The translations under genes were made by a program, and so were the position numbers. A stretch of DNA of 64,000 nt from the NCBI RefSeq assembly GCF_026017845.1, contig NZ_CP100416.1:6046132-6110131 (forward strand), read 5' to 3'. Source of the stretch: Amycolatopsis mediterranei. GTDB taxonomy: Bacteria > Actinomycetota > Actinomycetes > Mycobacteriales > Pseudonocardiaceae. Each line of letters starts with the position of its first letter. The first letter of the stretch is position 1. The notes below the pieces were generated by a model that ran no database searches, was not told where the DNA came from, and was given only the letters and a program-made list of their open reading frames with translations. Of the stretch, positions 31,774 through 40,146 are shown one piece after another.

Positions 31774-32648
31774 CGGCCGGAGGCGAGGTCGACGAAGGCC
31801 CGCACCACCGGGGACGCCGAGCCGGCCCGCCAGGCCAGGCCGAGGTCGATCCTCGGTGGCGGGTCGTCCAGCCGGCGCAGGACCACGCCGGGGCGGCGCA
31901 GTGCCCGGGCCCGGTGTTCCGGGACCGCCGCGAGGCCCGCGCCTTCGGCGACCGCGCGCATCAGCTGCTCGTCCTCGGGTTCTTCGCGGACGATCGGGGG
32001 CAGCCCGCCCGGCCAGACCTGGCCGCTGATCGCGTCGTACTGGCCGGGGCCGTTCTCCCGCGGCCAGAACACCACCGGCTCGGCGGCGATCGCGGCCCGC
32101 CGCACCCAGCCGCGGCGGCGGGCGAGCGGGTGGCCGGACGGCAGCGCGAGCAGGACCTCCTCCGACCCGACCACCGCGACCTCGATGTCCGGCGCGGTGA
32201 CCGGCGGCCGCACGAAGCCGACGTCGATCTCACCCGCCGCCAGCCGGGCCAGGTTCAGGCTGGTCCAGCCCGTTTCCAGGGCCAGTTCGACGTCCGGGTG
32301 CCGCTCGCGGTAGGCCGCGACCAGGTCGCCGGCCAGCGGGCCGGGCGCCGAACGCGTGTAGGCGATCCGCAGCCGCCCGGCGTCGCCCCGGCCGGCCGCG
32401 GTGATCGCGCCCCGGGCCCGGTCCAGCCGGTCGAGCAGGTCACGTGCTTCGGCGGCGGCCACCCGCCCGGCGTCGGTCAACGCGAAGCGCGGGCCCGTGC
32501 GGTCGAGCAGCGCGACCCCCAGGTCCGCCTCGAAGGCGCGGATCTGCTGGCTCAGCGACGGCTGGGACACGAACAGCCGGGCGGCCGCCTTCGTGAAGTG
32601 CATCTCCTCGGCGAGCACGGCGAAGTAGTGCCATCGGCGCAGGTCCAC
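31770..32648 (-). CDS. LysR-family transcriptional regulator
   Basis: The protein has 292 aa from GTG 32648. The N-terminal winged HTH (about 1-60) reads LRRWHYFAVLAEEMHFTKAA and FVSQPSLSQQIRAFEADLG. The LysR substrate-binding domain follows (about 90-290). It is divergent from the decarboxylase-like gene at 32730, with an 81-bp shared region, the classic LysR layout, so it probably controls that gene. The effector is unknown. Confidence 0.88.
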   Translation of the reverse strand: MDLRRWHYFAVLAEEMHFTKAAARLFVSQPSLSQQIRAFEADLGVALLDRTGPRFALTDAGRVAAAEARDLLDRLDRARGAITAAGRGDAGRLRIAYTRSAPGPLAGDLVAAYRERHPDVELALETGWTSLNLARLAAGEIDVGFVRPPVTAPDIEVAVVGSEEVLLALPSGHPLARRRGWVRRAAIAAEPVVFWPRENGPGQYDAISGQVWPGGLPPIVREEPEDEQLMRAVAEGAGLAAVPEHRARALRRPGVVLRRLDDPPPRIDLGLAWRAGSASPVVRAFVDLASGR

Positions 32649-32657
32649 CCAGCGATT

Positions 32658-32672
32658 ATAAGGCGTTCCTAT
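32658..32672. promoter_or_regulatory. Candidate LysR-binding dyad
   Basis: ATAAGGCGTTCCTAT is an AT-rich imperfect palindrome between divergent LysR and decarboxylase genes. It fits a LysR box in position and dyad form. Confidence 0.4.
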
Positions 32673-32729
32673 GGTCTGATCGGGACGAAGTCTTGGACGT
32701 CCCACCCGGCGCGCTGCTGTCCTGATCCC

Positions 32730-34058
32730 GTGACCACGACCAGCGCGCCCCGCACCCGCACCGACCGCAAGCTGCTCGCCCTCGCCGCCGCGGCGGACCG
32801 GCGGCTCGCCGCCCCGCTGGCCGGGTTCGTCGACCTGGCCACCGTCCGGGAAGCCGTCGAAGACCTGACGGAGGCGTTCGCGCCGCTCGGGCGGGTCCAG
32901 CACACGGTCGCCGCCAAGGCGTGCGGCTTGGCGCCCCTCCTGCGGTTCCTCGGCGACCTCGGGATCGACGCCGAGGTCGCGAGCCCGGGCGAGACGGCGG
33001 TCGCGGAGGCCGCGGGCCTGCGCGGCCCGCGGCTCGTGCTCGACTCCCCCGCCAAGACCACCGCCGAGCTCGCGCACGCACTGGCCGAGGGCACCGCGGT
33101 CAACGCCGACAACTTCCAGGAGCTCGCCCGGCTCGACCGGCTGGTCGGCGCGGCACCGCCGCGGTCGGTGCTGGGCCTGCGGATCAACCCGCAGGTCGGG
33201 GCCGGCCGGATCGGCGACACCAGCACCGCGACCGCGGCGTCGAAGTTCGGCATTCCGTTGCGCGACAACGGAAGCCGGGCACTGCTGCGCGAAGCTTTCA
33301 CGCGCCGGCCGTGGCTGACGCGGCTGCACGTCCACGTCGGCTCGCAGGGCTGCCCGCCGGAGCTGATGGCCGACGGCGTCGCCGCGGCGCACGAACTCGC
33401 CGAAGAGATCAACGCCGAAGCCGGGTACCGGCAGGTGACGAGTCTCGACCTCGGCGGCGGGCTGCCGGTGGACTTCACCTCCGACGCACCCGGCCCGACG
33501 TACGCCGGCTACGTCGCGACGCTGCTGGCGCGGGTGCCTTCCCTGGGCGACGGGCGCTACGCGTTCGTCACCGAGTTCGGCCGCTCCCTGCTGGCGAAGA
33601 GCGGTTTCTTGGTCAGCACGGTGGAGTACACGAAGGTCGCCGGGGGCCGGCACATCGCCGTGACGCACGCGGGCGGCCAGGTGGCGGCGCGCACGGTGCT
33701 CCAGCCGGAGCACTGGCCGCTGCGGATCGGCGCGTTCGACGCCACGGGCGTCCCGAAGACGGGACCCGAGGTGGCGCAGGACATCGCCGGTCCCCTGTGC
33801 TTCGCCGGCGACCTCCTCGCCCGGGAGCGACCGCTGCCGTTGCTGGAACCGGGCGATCTCGTCGTCGCCCACGACACCGGCGCGTACTACTTCGGCGCGC
33901 ACTACGCGTACAACACGCTGCCGCGTCCGGCTGTGTACGGGTTCACCGTGTCCGGCCGCGGCGACGTGGAGTTCACGCCGCTGCGCCGCGCGCAGACCCT
34001 CGACGAGCTGGTCGCCGACGCCGGCGGCGAGTTCCTCGGAGCGCGCCCGGAAGCGTGA
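32730..34058 (+). CDS. Fold-type III PLP decarboxylase, diaminopimelate decarboxylase-like
   Basis: The protein has 442 aa from GTG 32730. It has the alanine-racemase-like barrel of DAP/ornithine/arginine decarboxylases: the PLP Lys in QHTVAAKACGLAPLL, HVHVGSQGCPPELM, the phosphate-binding SLDLGGGLPVDF and EFGRSLLAKSG, and the second-subunit GPLCFAGDLLARER and AHDTGAYYFGAHYAYNTLPR. It is diverged from housekeeping LysA (CFAGD instead of CESGD), so the substrate may differ. Regulation by the divergent LysR gene is likely. Confidence 0.8.
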   Translation: MTTTSAPRTRTDRKLLALAAAADRRLAAPLAGFVDLATVREAVEDLTEAFAPLGRVQHTVAAKACGLAPLLRFLGDLGIDAEVASPGETAVAEAAGLRGPRLVLDSPAKTTAELAHALAEGTAVNADNFQELARLDRLVGAAPPRSVLGLRINPQVGAGRIGDTSTATAASKFGIPLRDNGSRALLREAFTRRPWLTRLHVHVGSQGCPPELMADGVAAAHELAEEINAEAGYRQVTSLDLGGGLPVDFTSDAPGPTYAGYVATLLARVPSLGDGRYAFVTEFGRSLLAKSGFLVSTVEYTKVAGGRHIAVTHAGGQVAARTVLQPEHWPLRIGAFDATGVPKTGPEVAQDIAGPLCFAGDLLARERPLPLLEPGDLVVAHDTGAYYFGAHYAYNTLPRPAVYGFTVSGRGDVEFTPLRRAQTLDELVADAGGEFLGARPEA

Positions 34059-34098
34059 TCGACCGCGTACCATCCCCGGCAGCCGAGGGGAGGCCGCC

Positions 34099-35592
34099 AT
34101 GGGGGCTGCTCGCGATCTACCGCGGTTCGCCGCGCTGCCGGTGGGGATCGTCGTCGCGGTCCAGGCCGTCGTGCTGACGGCGTTGTCCGGGCGCTACGGC
34201 TTCCACCGCGACGAGCTGTACTTCGTCGCCTCGGGCCGCCGGCCGGACTGGGGGTACGTCGACAACCCGCCGATCACGCCGTGGCTCGCCCGGGCGTCGA
34301 CGGCATTGTTCGGCGAGACGCCCGCGGGCCTGCGGGTGATCGCGACCCTGCTGGGCATGGCGACGGTGGTGGTCGTCGCGCTGATCGCCCGCGAGTTCGG
34401 CGGCGGCCGCGGCGTCCAGCTGTTCACCGCGCTCGCGACGGCGCTGTCGTCCTACGTCCTGGTCGTCTCGCACATGCTGGCGACCAACTCCGCGGACGTG
34501 CTGCTGTGGTCGCTGATCGCGCTCTTCGGCCTGCGGCTGCTGCGCACCGGCGACGGCCGGTGGTGGCTCGCCGTCGGTGCCGCCGCCGGACTCGGCCTGG
34601 CGAACAAGTGGCTCGTCCTGCTCCTGCTGTCCGGGCTCGGCCTCGGCGTCGCCATCGCCGGGCCGCTCCGGGTGCTGCGGACCTGGTGGCTCGCCGCAGG
34701 CGTCGGGATCGCCGCCGTCCTGGCCGCGCCGGTGGTGCTCTGGCAGGCCTTGCACGGCTGGCCGCTGCTCACCGTGGCCGGCGGGATCAGCGCGGACGAC
34801 GGCGGCGAGAACCGCCTCTTGTTCGTGCCGATGCAGCTGCTGCTCCTTTCGCCGGTGCTGGTGCCGGTGTGGATTGCCGGGCTGGTGCGGCCGTGGCGCG
34901 ACCCCGCCCTGCGCTGGGCCCGTCCGCTGGCCATCGCCTATCCGGTGGTCTGCGCCGAGCTCCTGGTGCTCGGCGGGAAGCCGTACTACTCGGTGCCGTT
35001 GCTGCTGCCGCTGGTGGCGCTGGGCGCGGAACCGGTGCTGCGGTGGCTGGGCCGCGGCGGGGCGACGCGGCGGGCGCTCACCGGCGCGGCCGCCGCGGTG
35101 TGCGTGGCCGTGTCCGTCCTCATCGGACTCCCGGTCGTGCCGGCGTCGACGCTGAACGGCCCGCTGCTGGCGATGAACAAGGAGCCGGGCGAGCAGGTCG
35201 GCTGGCCGGACTTCGCCGGCAGCGTCGCGGGGGCGTGGCGGCGGATCCCGGACGCCGAGCGCGACACCGCGGTCATCCTCGCCGGCAACTACGGCGAAGC
35301 CGGGGCGATCGAGCGCTACGGTCCCGAGCTCGGGCTGCCGCAGCCGTATTCGCCGCACATGTCGTACGCGGACTGGGGGCCACCCCCGGACCGGCTGGTC
35401 GGCCCGGTGCTGCTCGTCGGGCGGATCCGGCCCGGCTCCCCCGCGGCCCGGCTGATCACCGGGTGCCGCGCGGTCGCCAAGCACCACAACACCGAAGGCG
35501 TCGACAACGACGAGGAAGGTGTCGTGCTTTCGCTGTGCACACTGACGCGGCCGTGGTCCGCGGCGTGGCCCCAGCTGCGCCACTACTACTGA
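34099..35592 (+). CDS. GT39/ArnT-like membrane glycosyltransferase
   Basis: The protein has 497 aa. The first helix leads to an extracytoplasmic loop with GFHRDELYFVASGRRPDWGY and NPPITPWLAR, where acidic residues mark the catalytic loop of Dolichyl-P-mannose/ArnT-type (PMT_2) transferases. About ten membrane helices follow, then a ~130-residue external C-terminal domain. It would move a sugar from a polyprenyl carrier to an outside acceptor; donor and acceptor are unknown. GAGGGGAGG lies before the ATG. Confidence 0.82.
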   Translation: MGAARDLPRFAALPVGIVVAVQAVVLTALSGRYGFHRDELYFVASGRRPDWGYVDNPPITPWLARASTALFGETPAGLRVIATLLGMATVVVVALIAREFGGGRGVQLFTALATALSSYVLVVSHMLATNSADVLLWSLIALFGLRLLRTGDGRWWLAVGAAAGLGLANKWLVLLLLSGLGLGVAIAGPLRVLRTWWLAAGVGIAAVLAAPVVLWQALHGWPLLTVAGGISADDGGENRLLFVPMQLLLLSPVLVPVWIAGLVRPWRDPALRWARPLAIAYPVVCAELLVLGGKPYYSVPLLLPLVALGAEPVLRWLGRGGATRRALTGAAAAVCVAVSVLIGLPVVPASTLNGPLLAMNKEPGEQVGWPDFAGSVAGAWRRIPDAERDTAVILAGNYGEAGAIERYGPELGLPQPYSPHMSYADWGPPPDRLVGPVLLVGRIRPGSPAARLITGCRAVAKHHNTEGVDNDEEGVVLSLCTLTRPWSAAWPQLRHYY

Positions 35593-35632
35593 GCGGCCGC
35601 GTCAGTGTCCGCACCGGCAAGAACGCCGGCCG

Positions 35633-37984
35633 CTAGCTCCAGGCGATCTTGAACACCCACGTGTAGCGGCCCGCCTGCCGGGCCGCGGCCGGGACGTCGA
35701 TCACCAGCGAGCCGTTCTCCACCGTCCAGTGCAGCGCGCCGCGGTAGCCGAGCATGGTCACCCGGTCACCCGCGCGGATCGGCACCGGGGCGTCCACCAC
35801 CACGCGGCTGCCCGGCGCGGTCAGCGAGTGCACGTAGAACGCCTCGTTCTGCTTGACCGTGAACCGCAGGTCGCCGAGCTGGGCCATCCTCGACCAGTAC
35901 GTGGTCCCGTAGATGGCCTCGCCGTTGACCTTCAGCCACGCGCCCGCGTCCCGCAGGTGCTTGCGCATGACGTCCGGGATCGTGCCGTCGAAGTCCGGGC
36001 CGATGTCGAGCAGGAAGTTGCCGTTCTTCGAGACGATGTCGACGAGCGTCCGGACGACCTCCTCCGCCGTCATGTACTTCTCGTCGGGGGTCGCGCGGTT
36101 GTAGCCGTAGGAGAACGGGTCGAGGCCCCGGCTCGACTCCCACTTCGCCACCACGGTGTTCGGGTACGTCGTGTACTCCGGCGTCGTGAAGTCGTGGTCC
36201 GGGATGCCGCCGCGGTCGTTGTAGGTGACGTCCTTGGGGCGCCTGCGGTTCTTCGCGCGGTTGAAGTACTCGGTGAGCACGGTCCGGCTGTCGTTGACGC
36301 CGCCGATGTCGAACCACAGGACGTCGGGGTCGAACTCCGAGATCAGCTCCAGCACCTGGGGCGCCTGGTAGTCGCGGACGAAGTCCTTGCCCGCGGTGTA
36401 GCCGGTGTAGGGCAGCGGCGCGCCGGTGTAGGGGTTGCGCGGCGCGTGGCCCATCCACGGGTTGTCCGGGTTGAACCACTCCGGCAGCGAGAAGTACAAG
36501 CCGTTGCGCAGCTGCGGGGTGTACTTCCGCGACGCCGCGAAGAGCTCGTCGACGATGTTGCGCTTCGGCCCGAGCTTCACGGAGTTGCGGTCGCTGACCT
36601 TCGTGTCCCACAACGCGAAGCCGTCGTGGTGCTTGGACGTCAGGACGTAGTACTCCGCGCCCGCGTCCGCGATGAGGTTCAGCCAGGAACGCGGGTCGAA
36701 CTTCGCCGCGGTGAAGAGCGGGATGAAGTCGTCGTAGGTGAAGTTCTCGCCGTACTTCTGCCGGTGGTAGGCGTAGGTCGCGCCGTTCGGGTCCTGCTGG
36801 TTCTGCCAGTACCACTCCGCGTACTGCTGCCCCACGGGCGCCCACGCGGGCACGGCGTACACGCCCCAGTGGATGAAGATGCCGAACTTGGCGTCGTCGA
36901 ACCAGTAGGGCGCGCGGTGCGTCGAGAGCGAAGCGTCGGCCGGCCGGAAGTCCGGGACGCCGAGGGTGATCGGGACCTGCTGCGTGGCGAGCGTGCCGCG
37001 GCCGGCGGTGACGCGGATCTGGCCGTTCGTGGTGGTGCCGGGCGGCACGGACGCGTTCGGCGCCAGCCCGAGCCGGACCGTCGCCTGCTCCCCCGGCGCC
37101 AGCGAACGGACGGTCGCGGGCACGGTCGTCCGGCCGCCGGGGACGTCGACGGTGACGCTCACCCGGTCGCCCGCGCCGAGCCACACGGTCCCGGCGTTGA
37201 CGATGGTCGCCTCGGCGGCCTGCGGCCCGCCGTCGGTCAGCAGGTTCGCCGTCGAGCGGCCGTCCAGGATCAGCGCCGAGCGGCCCACGGCGACCGGCTG
37301 GAGGGTGAGCGCGAAGACGTGCAGGCTGGCGACGTTCGGTGCCGGGTTCGCCGTCACCGGCAGGGTCAGCGCGACGGCTTCGCGCGCCGGGTCGATCCAG
37401 ACCTGGCCGGTGGCCAGCGAAACCGGGTTGTTGTCGACGACACCGCCGGGCGCGTAGCGGAACGGCGAGACGAGCGCGCCGCTGCCGGTGTACCAGTCGG
37501 GGCCGGACAGGGAGCCGGTGCTCGTGCTGCCGTCGGCGTAGTGCACGGTCGCCGCGCCGCCCGCCGCGCCGTAGCTGCCGGCGACCAGGAAGTACCCGAC
37601 GAAGTAGCGGCCCTTCGGCAGGTCGATCCGCTGGCCGGTGGCGGCGATGTTGTTCTTCGCCCCGGCGGCCGCGGACCCGAGCCGGAACGGGACGCCGCCG
37701 GCGGTGACGATCTGCCCGGACGGCAGGTGCTCGGCCGGGAAGGTGTAGCCGGACCCGTCGAAGTCGCCGCCGGTGGCCGACGCGCTGTCGATGCCGTCGC
37801 ATGTGAACCAGGGGTCGAGGGCGACCGGGACCGGCGGCGGGGGCGGGACGATCGGGGTGTCGGCGCGGTCGGGGGCGGCGTCCACGGGGATGGCGGCGCC
37901 GGCCGGGGTGTGGCCGGCCACGCCGAGCGCGACGGCACCTCCCAGCGCGATACCGAGGGCTTGACGGCGGGGGAAGGTCGGCAC
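35633..37984 (-). CDS. Tat-exported GH29 alpha-L-fucosidase with N-terminal beta-sandwich domains
   Basis: The protein has 783 aa. The twin-arginine signal is FPRRQALGIALGGAVALG. Two beta-rich modules (about 55-215 and 230-345; the second NEW3-like, VSVTVDVPGGRTTVPATVRS) precede the GH29 barrel (about 355-710) with KFGIFIHWGVYAVPAW, YYVLTSKHHDGFALWDTKVS and the nucleophile Asp in DVLWFDIGG. A small C-terminal beta domain ends the protein. It would release fucose from glycans outside the cell. A TTCATCCGATGAA palindrome lies 83 bp before the start. Confidence 0.88.
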   Translation of the reverse strand: MPTFPRRQALGIALGGAVALGVAGHTPAGAAIPVDAAPDRADTPIVPPPPPVPVALDPWFTCDGIDSASATGGDFDGSGYTFPAEHLPSGQIVTAGGVPFRLGSAAAGAKNNIAATGQRIDLPKGRYFVGYFLVAGSYGAAGGAATVHYADGSTSTGSLSGPDWYTGSGALVSPFRYAPGGVVDNNPVSLATGQVWIDPAREAVALTLPVTANPAPNVASLHVFALTLQPVAVGRSALILDGRSTANLLTDGGPQAAEATIVNAGTVWLGAGDRVSVTVDVPGGRTTVPATVRSLAPGEQATVRLGLAPNASVPPGTTTNGQIRVTAGRGTLATQQVPITLGVPDFRPADASLSTHRAPYWFDDAKFGIFIHWGVYAVPAWAPVGQQYAEWYWQNQQDPNGATYAYHRQKYGENFTYDDFIPLFTAAKFDPRSWLNLIADAGAEYYVLTSKHHDGFALWDTKVSDRNSVKLGPKRNIVDELFAASRKYTPQLRNGLYFSLPEWFNPDNPWMGHAPRNPYTGAPLPYTGYTAGKDFVRDYQAPQVLELISEFDPDVLWFDIGGVNDSRTVLTEYFNRAKNRRRPKDVTYNDRGGIPDHDFTTPEYTTYPNTVVAKWESSRGLDPFSYGYNRATPDEKYMTAEEVVRTLVDIVSKNGNFLLDIGPDFDGTIPDVMRKHLRDAGAWLKVNGEAIYGTTYWSRMAQLGDLRFTVKQNEAFYVHSLTAPGSRVVVDAPVPIRAGDRVTMLGYRGALHWTVENGSLVIDVPAAARQAGRYTWVFKIAWS

Positions 37985-38066
37985 TGAGCCTCCAGGGATC
38001 GGATGACTACGGCGGGATCACGGCAGAGTTAGCCCCCAGGAGGCGCATCTGTCGCTGGCGGAACTG

Positions 38067-38081
38067 ATTCATCCGATGAAT
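38067..38081. promoter_or_regulatory. Palindromic operator candidate upstream of the fucosidase
   Basis: ATTCATCCGATGAAT is a 7+1+7 perfect palindrome between the divergent fucosidase and the 88-aa gene. Dyads of this kind often serve GntR- or LacI-type sugar regulators; the regulator is not identified here. Confidence 0.5.
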
Positions 38082-38222
38082 GAGCCTGCTTGGTGGCCTT
38101 CGCCGTGTCAAGAGGCCAACTGGCCCGATCGTGATGAACCGTGCTCGTGTTCGCCGCGTATCCCTAGGTAACGAGCTGCAGCCCTCGCCGTCAGAACCCA
38201 GCCGCACCGAAAGGCCAGACCG

Positions 38223-38489
38223 ATGTCCACCGACCCGAACGCGCTGAGCCGCCGTGCGATCGCCATGCTCAAGGCGATCGCCGACGGGCGCGCCGAGCTC
38301 CGCTGCAGCTGCGAACCCGACCTCCGCGTGGACGGCCTGTCGTGCTGCGACCAGAACACCGCCCACGACCTCGCCCGCGCCGGGCTGGTCAGAGCCACCC
38401 GGCTCGTCGCGCCCGGCCAGTGGGCCCCCGCCGAACTGACCGACGCGGGCCACCGCGCCCTGACCGGATTTCCCGCCGCCGCAGCTTGA
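38223..38489 (+). CDS. Small protein with winged-helix-like C-terminus
   Basis: The protein has 88 aa from ATG 38223. The N-terminal helix (ALSRRAIAMLKAIADGRAEL) is followed by a Cys-rich patch (CSCEP and LSCCDQ) and a C-terminal segment (HDLARAGLVRA, LTDAGHRALTG) that resembles the end of a winged-helix domain. No function is known. The four cysteines could bind a metal or respond to redox state. Confidence 0.7.
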   Translation: MSTDPNALSRRAIAMLKAIADGRAELRCSCEPDLRVDGLSCCDQNTAHDLARAGLVRATRLVAPGQWAPAELTDAGHRALTGFPAAAA

Positions 38490-38503
38490 GCCTCCCGCTC
38501 AGA

Positions 38504-38553
38504 AGCCGTGAAGGCCGCTCCCGGGACCGACCCGGGAAGCGGCCTTCACGGCT
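38504..38553. repeat. Long intergenic dyad (GTGAAGGCCGC type)
   Basis: AGCCGTGAAGGCCGCT (38504-38519) pairs with AGCGGCCTTCACGGCT (38538-38553); CCCGGG arms inside extend the stem. It starts 14 bp after the 88-aa gene. Dyads with GTGAAGGCCGC are common behind genes in Amycolatopsis (from memory). It probably acts as a terminator. Confidence 0.8.
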
Positions 38554-38910
38554 TTCCGGCGTAGCACCCCGGACCGGGAATCCCCGAAACTGCGCTGAAC
38601 CACCCCGCACCGGCGGCCGTGCTTTGGGTGAGGGCGTCTCGCACACGCCCTCCGGGGTCACCACGACGCAACGATCCGGGCCAGCCTCCGCCCGATCGGG
38701 ACCGGGTAACCCCGGCGAGCGGCCGTCGCGGCAACGGCCACCTCGCGCGGGCCCGTCCGGCATCCCCAGAATCCCGGACGGGCCCGCCCCGCCCTTCCCC
38801 GGCTTCTGTTCCGGTGGCACCTCTGTTCCGATGACACTGTCCCGGATCTTGTCCGATGGCTCACCTGATCAGCGGTCGCCCAGCCGCGGACCGCGGGCGA
38901 CGGTGGGGAC
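38554..38910. other. Intergenic gap without a supported gene
   Basis: About 360 bp separate the dyad from the SGNH hydrolase. Short ORFs on both strands look like frame shadows. Contents are a hairpin at 38747-38787 and a short dyad near 38628-38660 (GGGCGT...ACGCCC). No clear promoter boxes are seen. Confidence 0.5.
38747..38787. terminator. Hairpin in the gap before the SGNH hydrolase
   Basis: A perfect 14-bp stem (38747-38760 with 38774-38787) with a 13-nt loop. No adjacent gene end explains it, so it may be a regulatory or relic structure. Confidence 0.5.
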
Positions 38911-40146
38911 ATGCGACGTTTCGTGGCGCTGAGCGCGGCCGTCCTGGCGGGATTCGCCCTCCTGACGACGTCCGGCAGCGCGAATCCGGAAAGCGCGGTA
39001 CCGGACCTCGCCCGGCAGGCGGTGGGCGGCTGGGTCGGCACGTGGGCCGCGGCGCCCGCGGCCGCCGTGCCGAACACCCCGGACGGCTACCCGGGCTACT
39101 CGATCCGCAACGTCGTGCACACCAGCGCCGGCGGCGACCGGGCCCGCGTCCACCTGTCGAACGCCTTCGGCGCCGCGCCCCTGACCTTCGGGCACGTCAC
39201 GGTCGCGGTCCAGGCCACCGGGCCGGACGCCGTGCCGGGCACCCTGCGGTCCCTGGCCTTCGGCGGCGCCCCGAGCGTCGTCGTGCCCGCCGGCGCCGAG
39301 GCGTTGAGCGATCCCGTCGACCTCCGGGTCCCCGCCGACACGAACCTGCTCGTGACGACCTACGTGCCGGCGAAGTCCGGACCGGTGACCTACCACCCGC
39401 TCGCGACGCAGACGTCCTACTTCACCCGCAACGGCGACTTCGCGGCCAGCGAGTCCGGCGCCCCGTACACCGAGCAGACGTCGGTGTGGCACTACGTCTC
39501 CGGTGTCGACGTCCAGGGCGGATCCCCCGCCTCGAACGCGAAGGCTTCGATCGTCGCGCTGGGCGACTCGATCACCGACGGCTACGGGTCAGCCCCAGCG
39601 GCCAACCACCGCTGGCCGGACTACCTCGCCGATCGGCTGCACGACCGCTACGGCGTGCTCAACGCCGGCATCAGCGCCAACCGGCTGCTGCTCGACGTCC
39701 CCGGCTCGAGCGCCGGCCAGAACGCGCTCTCCCGGTTCGACCGGGACGTCCTGAGCGTCGGTGCCGTGCGGACGCTGATCGTGCTGGAGGGCATCAACGA
39801 CATCCAGCAGGAGCCGCACCAGACCGACCCGGCCGCGATCACGTCGGCGTACCGCCAGCTGGTGGCGCAGGCGCACGCGCGCGGCATCCGGGTGCTCGGC
39901 GGCACGCTCACGCCGTTCAAGGGCTGGCGCGTCTACGACGACACCCTCGAAGCGACCCGCCAGGCGGTGAACGCGTTCATCCGCACCAGCGGGGTCTTCG
40001 ACGCCGTCATCGACTTCGACGCCGCGGTCCGCGACCCGGCCGACCCGCTCCGGATGCTCCCGGCCTACGACTCCGGCGACCACCTCCACCCCGGTGACGC
40101 GGGCTACGAGCGGATGGCCGCCGCCGTCCGGCTCGACCGGCTCTGA
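38911..40146 (+). CDS. Secreted SGNH/GDSL-family hydrolase
   Basis: The protein has 411 aa. A signal peptide (MRRFVALSAAVLAGFALLTT) is followed by a ~170-residue beta-rich N-terminal domain (WVGTWAAAPAAAVPN, VHTSAGGDRARVHLSNAFG). The SGNH catalytic domain begins with IVALGDSITDGYG (nucleophile Ser), has LNAGISANRLL and LEGINDI for the oxyanion Gly and Asn, and ends with the Asp/His pair in SGDHLHPGDAGYERM. It is likely an extracellular esterase, perhaps deacetylating polysaccharides. Its 3' end overlaps the convergent transporter gene by 43 bp. Confidence 0.88.
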   Translation: MRRFVALSAAVLAGFALLTTSGSANPESAVPDLARQAVGGWVGTWAAAPAAAVPNTPDGYPGYSIRNVVHTSAGGDRARVHLSNAFGAAPLTFGHVTVAVQATGPDAVPGTLRSLAFGGAPSVVVPAGAEALSDPVDLRVPADTNLLVTTYVPAKSGPVTYHPLATQTSYFTRNGDFAASESGAPYTEQTSVWHYVSGVDVQGGSPASNAKASIVALGDSITDGYGSAPAANHRWPDYLADRLHDRYGVLNAGISANRLLLDVPGSSAGQNALSRFDRDVLSVGAVRTLIVLEGINDIQQEPHQTDPAAITSAYRQLVAQAHARGIRVLGGTLTPFKGWRVYDDTLEATRQAVNAFIRTSGVFDAVIDFDAAVRDPADPLRMLPAYDSGDHLHPGDAGYERMAAAVRLDRL

